Source: Whalleya microplaca (taxonomy: Eukaryota > Ascomycota > Sordariomycetes > Xylariales > Xylariaceae). From it: a DNA stretch of 64,000 bases. Location of the stretch: assembly GCA_022497155.1 (NCBI GenBank), contig MU385711.1:1178001-1242000 (forward strand). The letters are read 5' to 3'. How positions within the stretch are numbered: position 1 is the first letter of the stretch; the number at the start of each line of letters is the position of its first letter. Both the position numbers and the translations under genes were made by a program. Of the stretch, positions 1 to 11,773 are shown piece by piece. The notes beneath the pieces were generated by a model, which saw nothing but the letters and a program-made list of their open reading frames with translations, was not told the DNA's origin and searched no databases.

Positions 1-329
1 AAAAGTGACATCTTACACTCCATTGCCAGTGTTGTAAGATACATTATCATTTGACGACAACGTGTAACTTCTTAGTAAGTGAAAAGTTTTCATCCGATTC
101 TCATATATGTTTAGTTGGTATATGAATTTAAGTTGCTGCAATGCGTTCTTCACATAAGGAACGCGGATCCTAATCAATATCGAGCATCTATGTATAATAA
201 TACTTGAAAAGGCTATGAAAAACCGTCCTGCTAACTAACCAATCATCTGAGCATTATCATAACTCCATACAACCGAACCTCATTCATATACGTATCATGG
301 TCCCAACACGGGACAAGGGCCTAATGGAT
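1..329. other. Intergenic, left edge
   Basis: AT-rich sequence downstream of the methyltransferase gene. No open frame with recognisable protein sequence and no repeat was seen. Confidence 0.5.
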
Positions 330-1254
330 CTATTTTGTATATACACCCATTATATGAGGCAGGCATTTATGCCACGGCTCAGCTTGGGGTTGCCCGACGT
401 CAATATCTGCCCAAGGGCCTGCTTCTGCCAACGTCTTCCCCGTCTGACGGCAGAGCAGACAGCCTCCGATGAAGTGCGGCCAGAACAAATTGACGAAGCC
501 TGTACAGCACTTAGTTAGCAATCACCCTGGAGATCTTCACCTTAAGACTGGAACACCTACGTTGATACGCCCTCATATACCAGCTATACTCGCACCTCAC
601 ATGCTCATACACATACCACCGCCCCCCCTTCTTCAGGTATCCATAAAGCTCACGGATATTCCTCTCGGGCTCGGGGATACTGCACAGACACAGCACGGAA
701 ACAATACAATCCACACTCCCCTTCTCCACCCGCCCATCCCACTTCTTCCCATCCTCCAGGTCCTCCACCCCCACGGGCACAATCGTATACACGTCCGCCA
801 ACCCGGCCCCCTCGACCGCGCGCCGCAGCTTCGCGGCCGACTCCGCGTTCGGCTCGACGCCGAACACGCGCTCGACGCCCCGCCCCGCGAGGAAGCGCAC
901 CCACATCCCGGACCCCGGCCCCGTCTCGAGCACGACGCCGCCGATCCCCGGGTGCGCGGGCGCGTCGACGAGGGCGCCGGCGGACGTGCGCCCCTCGAGG
1001 AGCGCCGAGATCGTGGCGGCGCCGCCGCCGTCGTCCGCGGTCATGCGCGGGGAGACCGCGTCCCAGAACGCGCCGAACCAGGCGTCCTGCAGCTTGCGGG
1101 GCGAGAGGAGCACGTCGAGGCGGCGGGCGCGTAGGAGGGTGATGATGGTGCGGGGGAGGTAGGAGGCGGAGGTTGCGAGGAAGAGCCAGGGGTCTAGGAG
1201 GCCCCAGAGGGCGTCGGTGGTGCGGTTGAGGAGGGAGGGGGAGGAGGAGGACAT
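330..1254 (-). CDS. METTL7-like SAM-dependent methyltransferase
   Basis: Class I S-adenosylmethionine-dependent methyltransferase of 287 residues in two exons (561-1254 and 330-499). The 61-nt intron starts GTAGGT, carries the branch sequence TGCTAAC and ends TACAG; joining restores the conserved stretch YQRFVNLFWPHF. A hydrophobic N-terminal segment (about residues 15-40) suggests membrane association, as in the METTL7 family. Motif I is seen as VLETGPGSGMW, with an acidic residue after FGVEPN, and the post-motif region is GGRWYVYEHV. The C-terminus, with paired cysteines (GGCLLC) and PWADIDVG, matches the family pattern. Substrate unknown; METTL7 proteins of animals act on thiols or lipids. 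Exon 1 is very GC-rich compared with the flanks. The ATG at 1254 gives a normal family length. Confidence 0.85.
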
Positions 1255-2264
1255 GGTGGTGGTGGGAATGGGGATGGGGATGAGGATGTTGGTGGGGAAA
1301 GGGGGAAGGGGGAAGTTGCTTGGGGAGAAGAGTTTTGGGGTTTGGTGGTGCTGGGGATTAGGGTATTTATGCGACTAGCCCCTTATCGTGACTAACCAGC
1401 AGTAGGCAGCAACTCGACGTCCACGGGGGGAAGATATGTAAAGGAGGGTTGCCAAAAAGGGGCTGTGAGCAATTTTTTCTGATATCTCCGGGAAATCTAG
1501 CTAACGGCGATATCGGCAATGGGGCCGGCACAGCTGAAGGAGTACAGAGATAGAGAGGAGAGAAGGAGAGAGAGAGACGGGGAAGAGATCCGGCTCGCTC
1601 GAGGGGGGGGGGGTGCTCGATATAAGTAGTAGTACGGCCGGGACGCGCGCGTATACAGCGAGGTCAGCACATATAATCCCGACGTGGTCCATACAAGTCC
1701 CTGCGTGTCCAACGCCGGTCCCCACTTAATATAGGAGCATCTGGCTTAGGGACTATGACCCGGCAATGCCTTGCCACGTGAAATATATGAAGGTATGAGC
1801 TACGCCCGTATTGAAACGAATTGAAATTACATATGATTGGAATCTTCATACAAGTATTTTGTCATGTAATTCAAAGAGCGTTCAGGTGCAGGAATATCAG
1901 CTTTCGTGGAGGTATATGAGTTGATCGGAGACTAAGGTTTTGGAAGGGTCCCGCGTTAACCTACTGTAGTAGTAAGTTAAAGAGAGCTGAGGGACTATCA
2001 GGCTTGATCACAAATCATGATTATGCAGCTATTATCTAAGAAGTCCCCGAGCATTATGTTTCCCATGATCTCCCGGTGACTATAGCTCTACACAGGATAA
2101 AGTACATATTATACACACCAGACCTTTTCGACGCAACCGAGTTTCCAGCCTGGACACTCCGATGTTCAGAACGACAATTCAGTTTAGAACCTAACTGATG
2201 GCGATCCCTGGATAATGCTCGTGTCTCTATATTTCATCTATTCCCACTCGTCTATAATATATCG
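1255..2264. other. Intergenic with GA-rich tract and poly-G run
   Basis: Spacer between two minus-strand genes; it should contain the methyltransferase promoter (right next to 1254) and the 3' region of the J-protein gene. It contains a purine-rich (GA)n tract at about 1546-1582 and a run of 11 G at 1603-1613. Short open frames on the minus strand around 1497-1849 are low-complexity and not supported as genes. Confidence 0.5.
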
Positions 2265-3665
2265 TTATAGCTCATCCTTTACGGATATGATGACGGGTTC
2301 GTCTGGTTTCCCGCTGTCCTTATGCAGGTCCACCCCGATCTTCCCCCTCCATTTCTGCCAGAGGGCCCAGAACTCCTTTTCCATGCCCGACTCCATCTGG
2401 TCGGGTAATATAACGACGTATTCGACGTATAGTTTGCCGAACTTGAAGTCGTGATATACGGAATCTCCATGCTCATCCCAGATAGGCATTCCTTCACCTT
2501 CCACCGTCTCTACTTCGTTAGGCTGCACAACCTCTCCTCGCCGCCGCCATAATCTCACGATGTGGCCGTCCAGATGAGTGATATTGCGGGACCAATCGCC
2601 GAGCCAGGCCTCCCGGAGAGACAGTACTTCTCTCCAGATCAGATCGTCGCCTCTGCGGCGGAAGAAGGTCCCGTCCACGCGATCGGGGTTGTCCGCCTCA
2701 AAGTCCGGCTCCTTCTCGACGAGGGTGACGATGAGGTCGCCGGCCACGTAGTCGGGGTGCGCATCGGCCTCGTTCTCGAACACGAGCCGGGTGTCGCGCG
2801 CCACGCCCCGGTCGATCTTGAGCGCCACCGTCGTCGGCTCGCGCACGACCCTGTTGCCGTGGCAGACCGGACACACGTGCTTGATGCTCTTGCCGCGACC
2901 GCCGCAGGCGTCGCACGCAGTCTGGATCTGCTGGAACATGCCCGGTGCTAACTGGTGCTTTATGATGCGCCGGCCGTGCCCGCCGCACACTTTACAGGTG
3001 TCCACGACGCGGTCCGCGGCGCCTGTGCCGTCGCACTCTTCGCATACTTGTTGTTTGTCCCACGAGAACTCGGTGTTGCGGCCGTTGTAGAAGTCGCGCA
3101 AGGAGATACCGACTTTGACCTCGACACTTTGCCCGCGAGGCTGTCCGCCTTCGTAGTGGCCATCGCCGCCGAAGAATTGGCTGAACAGGTGGAAGGGATC
3201 CTGGTGATGGTGGGTGGCCTGGCCGCCCTTTTTCAGGCCAGCGTGTCCGAACCGGTTGTATAGGTTTCGCGACTCCGGGTCTATCAGCACCTCGTAGGCC
3301 TCGGCCACTTCGACGAACTTGTCTTTAACCGATTCGTCGCCCCTGCGCCTCGAATTAGCATGGACGGAGACAGCATTGAAACGTCTGCCTCTCCCTATGT
3401 TCCCCCATGGGTAGGTAGGCTTACGGGTTCTTGTCCGGGTGGTATTTCTTGCTCAGCTGTCGATATGCGGTCTTGATCTGCTTGTCGGTCGCATCGCGCT
3501 CTATTCCGAGGACCTACGGGATGCCGTCAGTAACTGGGAATGGAACAATGGTATTGTATTGTCAACCCAAGATCGCAGGGAACACACTTTGTAATAGTCT
3601 GCAGCGCATAATGCTAGCCCAGCAAAAACAAATAGCAACAACAATGTTGCCCCACGGAGAAGCAT
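2265..3665 (-). CDS. SCJ1: ER lumenal J-protein (Hsp40) Scj1/DNAJB11 type
   Basis: Type I J-domain co-chaperone of the ER lumen, partner of Kar2/BiP in folding and ER-associated degradation. Three exons (3588-3665, 3425-3513, 2265-3342) give 414 residues with frame kept at both junctions. Exon 1 encodes a signal peptide ([20 protein letters not shown]) and the first J-domain residues. Exon 2 carries helix II and the HPD motif (KKYHPDKNP). A Gly/His-rich linker follows, then four zinc-binding repeats ([31 protein letters not shown]) and the C-terminal substrate-binding region. The protein ends in KDEL, a textbook ER-retrieval signal. The start at 3665 is fixed by the signal peptide. Length fits the family, and nothing looks broken. 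Confidence 0.95.
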
Positions 3666-4475
3666 CTTGCCAATCGATGGCAGCTAGCCCGGCATATATA
3701 TATATATAGAGAATATGTAGCTCGTACACAGTCCGTATATAGCTGATCAATTACAAGTAATAAGAGATATAAGTAGAAAATAGGCGGTCCGTCGAGATAC
3801 GCTAACGAATGGACTACCTAGGCAGTTAAGCAGTAGGTACGGAATATGTTATGCGCAGACCCAAAGGACACCTCAGCTTTCCCCGGAAGACAGTGCAGAA
3901 ATGCAGGAAAGAATGGCATTGGATGTTGGCCTCAGTTGTGAAGGTTATAGTGTGTAGAACTAACTGGATACGTCGTGGAATCGAAGACAATGAACAGGTG
4001 CTGCTGCACTGCACTATTGAGTTAAGCAGTGGATGCTTCCGGCAACACCAGCTAAAAGCCACAAGAATACCCTTGAAATGCAAAGATGTCAGCGTGTCAA
4101 CGTGTCAACGTGTTTAAAACGGTGAAATAATCAAAACTGACCGAGCTAGATCCCGATAAGATAAGCCCTGCAACTTTAAATACTGGGTCCGAAGAGCTGA
4201 GCCGTGATTGGTTCTAGCTGCAGTAGGTAATGAAAAATAACAATGACTGATCATCGCCTAGGCAGCTGCTACCTACATACAGTAGGTACTTACAACTGCC
4301 TCTTTTATTTTACATCTCCAGCATTGAGCCTCGCCCGTCTTTTCGATTTACTACCGCCGGTCCTTCAGTCCCCCTTGACTGCTGCTCTGGAAGTCCTTGG
4401 GAAAGGCTGAATTGGGTATTGCCATTTTAATACTGGTTGGGTTGTGCTTGCGTTGCCCGGGACAGAAAACGGACC
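3666..4475. other. Divergent promoter region SCJ1 / PRP2
   Basis: Spacer of about 810 bp between divergent SCJ1 and PRP2. It holds a TA dinucleotide run at about 3696-3708 and three near-copies of a short GTGTCAAC repeat at about 4088-4113. No supported gene. Confidence 0.5.
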
Positions 4476-7400
4476 ATGAGCGGCAAACGATATGCCTTCG
4501 TCCCTATGGACGAGGAAGAAGTCGGCCCCCAGAAAGTCGAGAAGAAGTCGAAGCATCGGCGCCGGGACGAAAATGGACGATCCGCCTCCCACCGCGACTC
4601 CCACGCCAAATCGCATCGCACCCGGAGTCGAAGCCGCAGCGGCTCCCCCCGTCGAGAGTCGCACAAACACAAGTCCAAGTCGATGAGGAAGCACGGCAAG
4701 GGCGATTACGAGGACAGATGGGGCGACGAGGAGCCCGGCACCGATCCCGAGGCGTCGGCCGACGGCCGTGACGACGAACCCGAGTTCCAGGAGTCGGCGT
4801 CGAAGCGTGTAAAGCTAAGCCATGACGAGCGCGAGGAAGATAGGGGTGCTGAATCTGACACAGCCCGCGACGTCGCTGAAAGGGAAGAGTTTGCAAAACG
4901 ACTGAGGGAACGCGACGAGGGGAAGTCCAAGAAAACGGAGGGCAGAGCGGAGAGGGAGCGGCAGCGTCTGGCCGAGGATGTAGCCGCCAGTCGCGCTGCT
5001 TTGCCAGACCTGCGCGAGCGCTCCAGGCAAGACTACTTGAAAAAGAGGGAAATGGAACGGCTGGCACTGTTACGGAAACAGGTTGCGGAAGAGACAGAAG
5101 AGCTACGCAGCGGTGTACGATTATCAGAGCGGGAAAAGGCCGAATTTACGAAGAATCGAGAAATCCTGCGACTTGCCGAGGAACGATTACGGATAGACGA
5201 TCATCGTGATGGTTATTACATGCCAGAAGATTATATCACAGAGAAGGGCAAAATTGATAAGAAGCGGAAGGAGGACGCGCTGTATAAGCGGTACGTCGAA
5301 AGAGACGAGTACGGCCAGGAGAAGTTCGTCACCGAGCACGAAGAATGGGAGAGAGAACAAACGCAAAAGGCAAAAGCGCAGATCAACCGCGCAGAGAGGG
5401 AGTACGAGGGCGACTATGCTCCTGTTCTCGACCCCGAGCAGTATATCCAATGGAATCTCGGTTCGACATTAGCAGGCGAGGGCAAACAGTTGACACAGGA
5501 GCAACGGTTTTTCGAGGCGCAGATTGAGGCTGCTGAGAAGAAGGCACTGTCAATCCAAGAAACTCGGAAGAGTCTACCCATCTACAAATACCGCGATGAA
5601 TTCATTGCGGCTATCGAGCAATACCAGATCCTTGTTCTGGTAGGTGAAACCGGCAGCGGAAAAACTACACAGCTGCCTCAATATCTACATGAGGCCGGTT
5701 ATACCAAAAATGGCCAGAAAGTTGGCTGTACGCAACCGCGAAGGGTAGCAGCTATGAGTGTAGCAGCTCGAGTAGCTGAGGAAATGGGAGTCAAGGTTGG
5801 CAATGAAGTCGGTTATTCTATCCGGTTCGAGGATTCCACCAGCGACAAGACAATACTGAAGTACATGACTGACGGCATGTTGCTCCGAGAATTCATGACC
5901 GAGCCCGATCTCGCTGGCTATTCGGCTATCATGATCGACGAGGCTCACGAAAGGACTGTCCATACAGATATCTTATTAGCCTTAGTCAAGGATCTGGCCA
6001 GAGAACGGCCAGATCTAAAACTCCTTATCTCGTCGGCTACGATGAATGCTGAGAAGTTCGCTAAATATTTCGACGATGCTCCGATTTTTAACATCCCAGG
6101 CCGAAGATACCCTGTTGATATCTACTACACTCCGGCACCAGAAGCAAATTACTTGACTGCCGCTATTACTACTATCTTCCAGATCCACACGAGTCAAGGA
6201 CAAGGCGATATATTGGTATTTCTGACGGGACAAGACGAGATTGAGGCCGCGGAACTGCAACTTACCGAGACAGCAAGGAAACTTGGTAATCGCGTTAAAG
6301 AGTTGATCATCTGCCCCATCTATGCCAACGTAAGTGAATACTAGCCCGTGACAAACTAAGAAACTTGCTAACATGACTGTCAACAGTTACCCTCAGAGCT
6401 TCAGTCCAAAATTTTCGAGCCTACGCCCAACGGCGCACGAAAGGTTGTCCTGGCTACCAACATCGCTGAAACCAGTTTGACGATCGATGGCATCACTTAC
6501 GTTATCGACCCAGGCTATGTGAAAGAAAATGTATATAATCCAGCGACGGGCATGTCGAACCTCGTCGTTGTCCCCTGCTCCCGAGCCTCCGCAAATCAAC
6601 GCAGTGGACGTGCCGGACGAGTTGGCCCCGGTAAATGCTTTCGGCTATACACCAGATATGCCTACATGAACGAGATGGACGAATCGACCACGCCGGAGAT
6701 CCAACGAACCAACCTCAACAGCGTCACCCTGCTCTTAAAATCTCTTGGTATCAACCAGCTCCTGGAATTCGAGTTCATGGACCCGCCGCCAACCGAATCC
6801 CTGATCGGGGCGTTGAACCAATTATTTGCCTTGCAAGCCCTAAACCACAAGGGCGAGCTCACGAAGCTCGGGAGGCAACTCGCGGAATTTCCCACGGACC
6901 CGATGCTCGCGAAAGCCGTGATCGCGGCTGCCCAGTTTAAATGCGTCGACGAGGTCCTGTCTATTGTGTCGATGTTGGGCGAGGCCTCGGCTTTGTTCTT
7001 TAGGCCCAAGGACAAGAAGATTCATGCTGATAGCGCGCGCAACCGGTTCACTGTCAAGGAGGGAGGTGATCATGTATCTCTCCTCAATGTTTGGAATCAG
7101 GTACGTTTCCAAAGTTTTTTTGTCTTCCTATTCAGTCGCATTTTAAGGGCATGGCACACAACATGGCTTTGGAGTTATATATCTATGCTCTTCCCCTACA
7201 CCCCCTTTCCCCTATATGCCCTCGACAGCTCTCCCCTATATCACTACAATCGCTAACATCATAATCAGTGGGTTGACAGCGACTTCTCACCCGTCTGGGC
7301 GCGCGAGAACTTCCTGCAACAGCGCTCTCTAACCCGCGCGCGCGACGTGCGCGACCAGCTCGTCAAGCTGTGCGACCGCGTGGAGGTCGCCCCGTCCTCC

Positions 7401-7730
7401 TGCGGCGCGTCCAACATCGAGCCGATCAAGAAGGCGCTGACGGCGGGCTTCTTCCCGAACGCGGCGCGCCTGCAGCGCAGCGGCGACAGCTACCGGACCG
7501 TGAAAAACAACACCACGGTGTTCGTGCACCCGAGCTCCGTGCTCATGGGCGCCGACCCCCCCGCCAAGATGGTGATTTATTTCGAGCTGGTCCTGACGAA
7601 TAAGGAGTACATGCGCAGCGTCATGCCCATCGATCCGAAGTGGTTGAACGAGGTCGCGCCGCATTTCCATAAGAAGAAGGATTTGGAGGAGTTGGAGGCG
7701 AGGAAGATGCCGAAGGGTACTGGGAGGTAG
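4476..7730 (+). CDS. PRP2: Spliceosomal DEAH-box RNA helicase Prp2/DHX16
   Basis: ATP-dependent RNA helicase that remodels the activated spliceosome before the first transesterification (yeast Prp2, fission-yeast Cdc28, human DHX16). Three exons: 4476-6329, 6387-7100 and 7269-7730, giving 1009 residues; the introns (57 and 168 nt) are in phase 0. The N-terminal third is charged and RS/KE-rich. The DEAH core shows motif [16 protein letters not shown], motif II DEAH, motif III SATM, then [20 protein letters not shown] and QRSGRAGR. Winged-helix, HA2 and OB-fold regions follow to the end. The pre-helicase region with the stretch [10 protein letters not shown] is the pattern of Prp2/DHX16 rather than Prp16, Prp22 or Prp43. 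The ATG at 4476 ([15 protein letters not shown]) is preferred; the open frame upstream lacks another ATG. Confidence 0.93.
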
Positions 7731-8987
7731 GGAGTGGATGGGGGGATGGTGAGTGGGGGAGGGAGAGTACATAAATAGTTGGAAATATAATTCGGACTTC
7801 GAAGCGAGCTTCTTGTGTTTGTTTATGATTTGAGTGACTGTTTCCAGTGATTCTGAAGGGGTTGATGTCCGTGCTGGGCCATCTATTTGGCTTTGAGTGC
7901 TTCTACGTAAAGCGCAACGTCCAAAGAGTGTAGTATGCCATGACAAGCGAGCGTCGACGAGCCTTATAAGGATATAAGGTTCGTATTCGTCCACTTTCAA
8001 TCCACAGCAATGACAGCGCGGTAGGGTACGTTAATGTTTATATTCCGGGGCTGTTCTTTGAGGGAAAGAACTATACGAAAAGAATATAATTAATACTAGT
8101 CACCTTCTACTCCTAGACTAAGTACGAGTTTAAACTACTATGTTAAAACTATCAAGTTATGAATCGACACTTCATATGCTATTAAGTATCAGTGATGTCT
8201 GAAAACTAATGTGAAAATTCTTTATTTCCGTAATGCACATACTTGTTGCCTGCTGATTATGACAAAGGATAATAGGCGTTGGAGTTTATCGAGTAGTTAT
8301 ATAGTTTCACTTCACACCTTTATCTAACTGGGACACGCCAATATATCTATGCCGACCTCCCTTACTGTGTAAAGTCTTCGCATAATTAAGCCCACTTTCG
8401 ATGACTATAATCTTCCTGTCCTTGCTATGAAGTAATCCTGCAGTGCGGTAGAAATATTGCCACATGCATTAGGCATAGGCTTGCAAATTCGCCTAACAAA
8501 TTCAATTGTAGACAATGCCATTTTTTATAAGATGGCAAAAGTCAACTCTAACAATAAGTTCCATGGAATTTATATAAACTTATTGATATGACTCCTATAC
8601 CTATAGACGCGATACAAATCTAAGTCTTAAAGCGAAATTCTTGAATCATGTAGGTACTAATTACGAAGCTGTTACATATGGAACACCAGTCTCATGACAT
8701 TGTACGATAATCACTCGTGATACTATTATTCAATATCCAACTAGTGTTAACTAATTACAACCCAGCAACTGCTAGTTTGAACTATAAATCAGGTACCCGC
8801 ATATTGGGGCACAACTTCGTCAGATCGGCCGTGAGCGGAGGTAAGACGGGGAGCCGCAAACCTGTTTTAATCCACCTCCACCGACATCTTTAAATTCTCT
8901 CCAGCACCAACAATAAAACCACTTATATCATCATCGTCTCAATACATACCCACGCAATTCAAATATTAACCTCAGTTCTCTATCAAT
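7731..8987. other. Intergenic, no gene seen
   Basis: About 1.26 kb of AT-rich sequence after the helicase. The right end should contain the promoter of the small monooxygenase gene. The minus-strand open frame overlapping the helicase 3' end is a mirror of its GC-rich last exon. Confidence 0.5.
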
Positions 8988-9609
8988 ATGGTTTACACAA
9001 TCGTCGTCCACCTCCGAGCCAAGGAGGGCCAGGAAAATGTTGACAAGCTCCATGCTAAGCTCAACGAAGCATCCGCAATCTACTCTAAAGAGTACGTAAT
9101 CTCGAATTATCCCTCATCTAGGACTATCTTAGGATATGTCTACCTATATCAATTATGTGCAGAGTTAAATCTCTAGAGATGAAACTTTCAATAACCTATA
9201 TATATACTCACGATACTAACGTCGGTTCGCGTATAGCAAGGAAACGCTATCTTGGTTTGTCAGTAAGTTAAATCTCAGTATTAAAACCAACTCCTGTTCA
9301 CGGGAAACTGGCCTTTTTGAGATTTCATGCCAATTTTATGGGATTGCTGTGTATTTTCAACTTCCGATTTACTCCTCTGACGATGAGGGATTATTGACCA
9401 CGGCCTTCGCAGTGCAATCGATCCACGACAAGCGGGACTTCACCATCGTAGAAAGATACGAGAATGAAGGAAGTCAGAAGTATCACCTTGAGAACCCTTA
9501 CTGGAAGACTTTTGATCCGTTTGTCGTGCCCCTATTGGAGAAGCCGATGGATTTAAGACGCTTCGAGGAGTTGGTGCCGGTGGCAGGCGAAGAGGCTCTG
9601 CTGAAGTGA
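8988..9609 (+). CDS. ABM-domain (dimeric alpha/beta barrel) monooxygenase-like protein
   Basis: Small protein of 108 residues with the antibiotic-biosynthesis-monooxygenase (ABM) ferredoxin-like fold, a family of cofactor-free oxygenases and heme- or quinone-acting proteins. Three exons: 8988-9091, 9237-9262 and 9413-9609. The middle exon is only 26 nt, but both junctions keep frame and rebuild the conserved core KDKETLSWFVMQSIHD. A typical start (MVYTIVVHLRAKEGQE) is followed by ERYENE, NPYWKTFDP and the C-terminal PLLEKPMDLRRFEEL. Introns are 145 and 150 nt, the first with a TACTAAC branch site. It stands alone, so no pathway can be read from neighbours, and the substrate is unknown. Confidence 0.85.
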
Positions 9610-10408
9610 ACGTGCGGATGAGGAAGAGAGCTATCCGTGGAAATTCACGCCGTTATCGTCAGATAACTTCTGTTCTACCTATTTAAGTCCATGGCTCTGT
9701 CACTCTCTAGTTAGGTACGAATTCAACAGAACTATCAAATTACTATTCTCTAGCCTTGTACATGCTATGAAGTTGTCTCGTACTATGCCGCTAGCACGCC
9801 GATCCTGTAAGTGGCAATCGTGATACTGTAATCTATAACCGGTACATAGACCGTTCTCACTGTCGTTGCCCTAGGAACCAACCCTGGAATCGGATAGTCT
9901 CGTGGGTTTTATCCTAGGTACTTACAATGGTAACGGAGACGACTAATGACGAGATAAAATCTAGACCTCAATCCAAAGAGAGCTCTTGTAATATGGGAGT
10001 GTAGTGTTGTAGAAAGAATGACTTCTTCCCTGCCACTAGCGGTCCTGATTTCTCCGTTATGGATGACTCTATACTAGATTCTAATATTTCGAGCGACATA
10101 ACTTTGATATGTATGAGATTCTATAGAAGCAGTGTTAGTATATGCTCCGATGACTTTTCCGGAAAAGGGGTTGCCAGTGGCATTGTGAACTAGCGCATGC
10201 AACTCGATCCATGCTTTCGGGAGTGGTTTGTCTGCATCATTTGGAAAGCTGGCTTCAATCAGTCTATCGCTACTACTCACATTGACTTGGTGAGTCTAAA
10301 CGGAGATGGTCATACATAGCAGTATCTGGGGATGAATAAGCTAAGGTGTGAATCCTCTTGAATCACGGAGCGAGACATCGCAGAAGGGATGCCTTATCAT
10401 CTAATAAT
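9610..10408. other. Intergenic with an unconfirmed minus-strand frame
   Basis: About 800 bp. A 68-codon minus-strand open frame at 10074-10280 has protein-like composition but no ATG start and no family I recognise. It may be an exon remnant or chance. Confidence 0.35.
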
Positions 10409-11773
10409 TCAAGCTACACCCCCGTATGGTTTTACTTCCACTGATTGAATCTTCACGTGGCTAAGTACCTCTTTCTTCGATCTATTTGTTAGTCCCTTAC
10501 TCCAAGTCGCAAAGTCTTTCATGAAGCCGTCAACCGACGCTTGATCTGACGGATCGAACGGCTCCTGGTTGAGACCCATCTGGCGCATATGTGCGCCCGA
10601 CAGCACGGCGCCGAATCCAAAGGACTCCTCGCCTGCAATAACCTTGGTGTCACCTATCAGGGGCTTAATACAAGCCTTGCTCCCCTTCACTAGCAGCTCC
10701 TTTGGTAGTCTTGGCTCTGTGGTGCTCGGCCTCCCTAATCCGACACCATCGAGCCCACTCTGTAACGCATCGACCATGGCTCCCACGGTGCGGATGCCGC
10801 CTGTGATGAAACACCGCGTTCGAGTGACGTGCGGCACGATAAGCTCAGCGAATTCGAGAAAGAACGCCTCCCGCCTCAGCGTGCTCTCCTTTCGGTGATA
10901 CATCCCCATCGCCTCGTACGTCCCGCCACTCAGCTCCACGAGATCGAACCCATGCGCCTCCAGCAGCTCCACCAGCGCCGCCGCGTCCGCCGTCGTGAAC
11001 CCGGCATCCTGAAACTCGACGCTATTGATCTTGATCGCGACCACGAAGTCCGGTCCCGTCGCCGCGCGGATCTCGTCCCCAAGCTCCGTGACCAGGCGAG
11101 CGCGGTTCTCCAGCGCCCCGCCGTACCGATCCGTCCGCCGGTTCGTCGTCGGCGACAGGAACTGCGCGAGCAGGTACCCGTGCGCGCCGTGCAGCTGCAC
11201 GCCGTCGAAGCCGGCGGCCTCCAGATACGCTGCGGCGTGCACGAACGCGGCCTTGATGTCTCGGATCTCGTCTAGACTTGCGGCGTGCGGCTGCGCGAAC
11301 CGCATGTCCGCGAAGGCGCTCCGCGTCAGCGGCACGTCCGATGCCGACACCGGGTCCGCTTGCAGTTCCATGTCCGTCTGGCGCCCCGGGTGGTTCAGCT
11401 GGCCTAGGAAGATCGAGCCGCCTGCTTTGGCCGCGCGCGCGAGCTGCTGGAATGCCTCGAAGCGTGGACCTGAGGGCGGGGCGTCGATGGAGACGATCAT
11501 GTTTCCCGGCGCTTCCAGGTGAGTCACGTCGATCAGGATGTTGCCCGTGATGATGATGCCCCAGCCGCCCTGCCCCCAGTGTCCGTACAAGTTGAACAGG
11601 TCCTGGGTTGGGATGCCACTTGCGGACATATCACCGGCGTCCCAGCTGGCCAGGCGTTCTGTCATGGCGACTTTCATGAGGCGGTTTGGCGCCACGAGGC
11701 GGGAGAACGGGAAGGGGAGAGGCTCTCCTAGGGGCGCTGCGTCGACGTCGCGGCCCTCGTAGCGAGTAGACAT
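10409..11773 (-). CDS. Old Yellow Enzyme-type NADH:flavin oxidoreductase
   Basis: FMN-dependent ene-reductase-type TIM barrel, 454 residues, in one exon. The first ATG is at 11773; the open frame upstream has no ATG. Seen motifs: an N-terminal NRLMKVAMTERLA (FMN-binding strand), GHWGQGGWGIIITGNI, LGQLNHPGRQ, the substrate/FMN signature HGAHGYLLAQFLSPTTN followed by RRTDRYGG, the Arg/Lys site VAIKINS, and a phosphate-binding C-terminal part with FITGGIRT and GLGRPS. This is the longer fungal OYE class (class III-like) used in secondary metabolism and xenobiotic reduction; the substrate cannot be read. The gene stands alone. The last 60 residues are a charged extension. Confidence 0.9.
   Translation of the reverse strand: MSTRYEGRDVDAAPLGEPLPFPFSRLVAPNRLMKVAMTERLASWDAGDMSASGIPTQDLFNLYGHWGQGGWGIIITGNILIDVTHLEAPGNMIVSIDAPPSGPRFEAFQQLARAAKAGGSIFLGQLNHPGRQTDMELQADPVSASDVPLTRSAFADMRFAQPHAASLDEIRDIKAAFVHAAAYLEAAGFDGVQLHGAHGYLLAQFLSPTTNRRTDRYGGALENRARLVTELGDEIRAATGPDFVVAIKINSVEFQDAGFTTADAAALVELLEAHGFDLVELSGGTYEAMGMYHRKESTLRREAFFLEFAELIVPHVTRTRCFITGGIRTVGAMVDALQSGLDGVGLGRPSTTEPRLPKELLVKGSKACIKPLIGDTKVIAGEESFGFGAVLSGAHMRQMGLNQEPFDPSDQASVDGFMKDFATWSKGLTNRSKKEVLSHVKIQSVEVKPYGGVA

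Noticed and set aside
650..1134. Long plus- and minus-strand open frames overlapping the methyltransferase exon
   Set aside because: They result from very GC-rich codons; composition is Arg/Pro/Ala-rich, with no domain, while the chosen frame has clear methyltransferase motifs.
7329..8000. 223-codon minus-strand frame
   Set aside because: It mirrors the GC-rich last exon of the Prp2 helicase; no protein family pattern.
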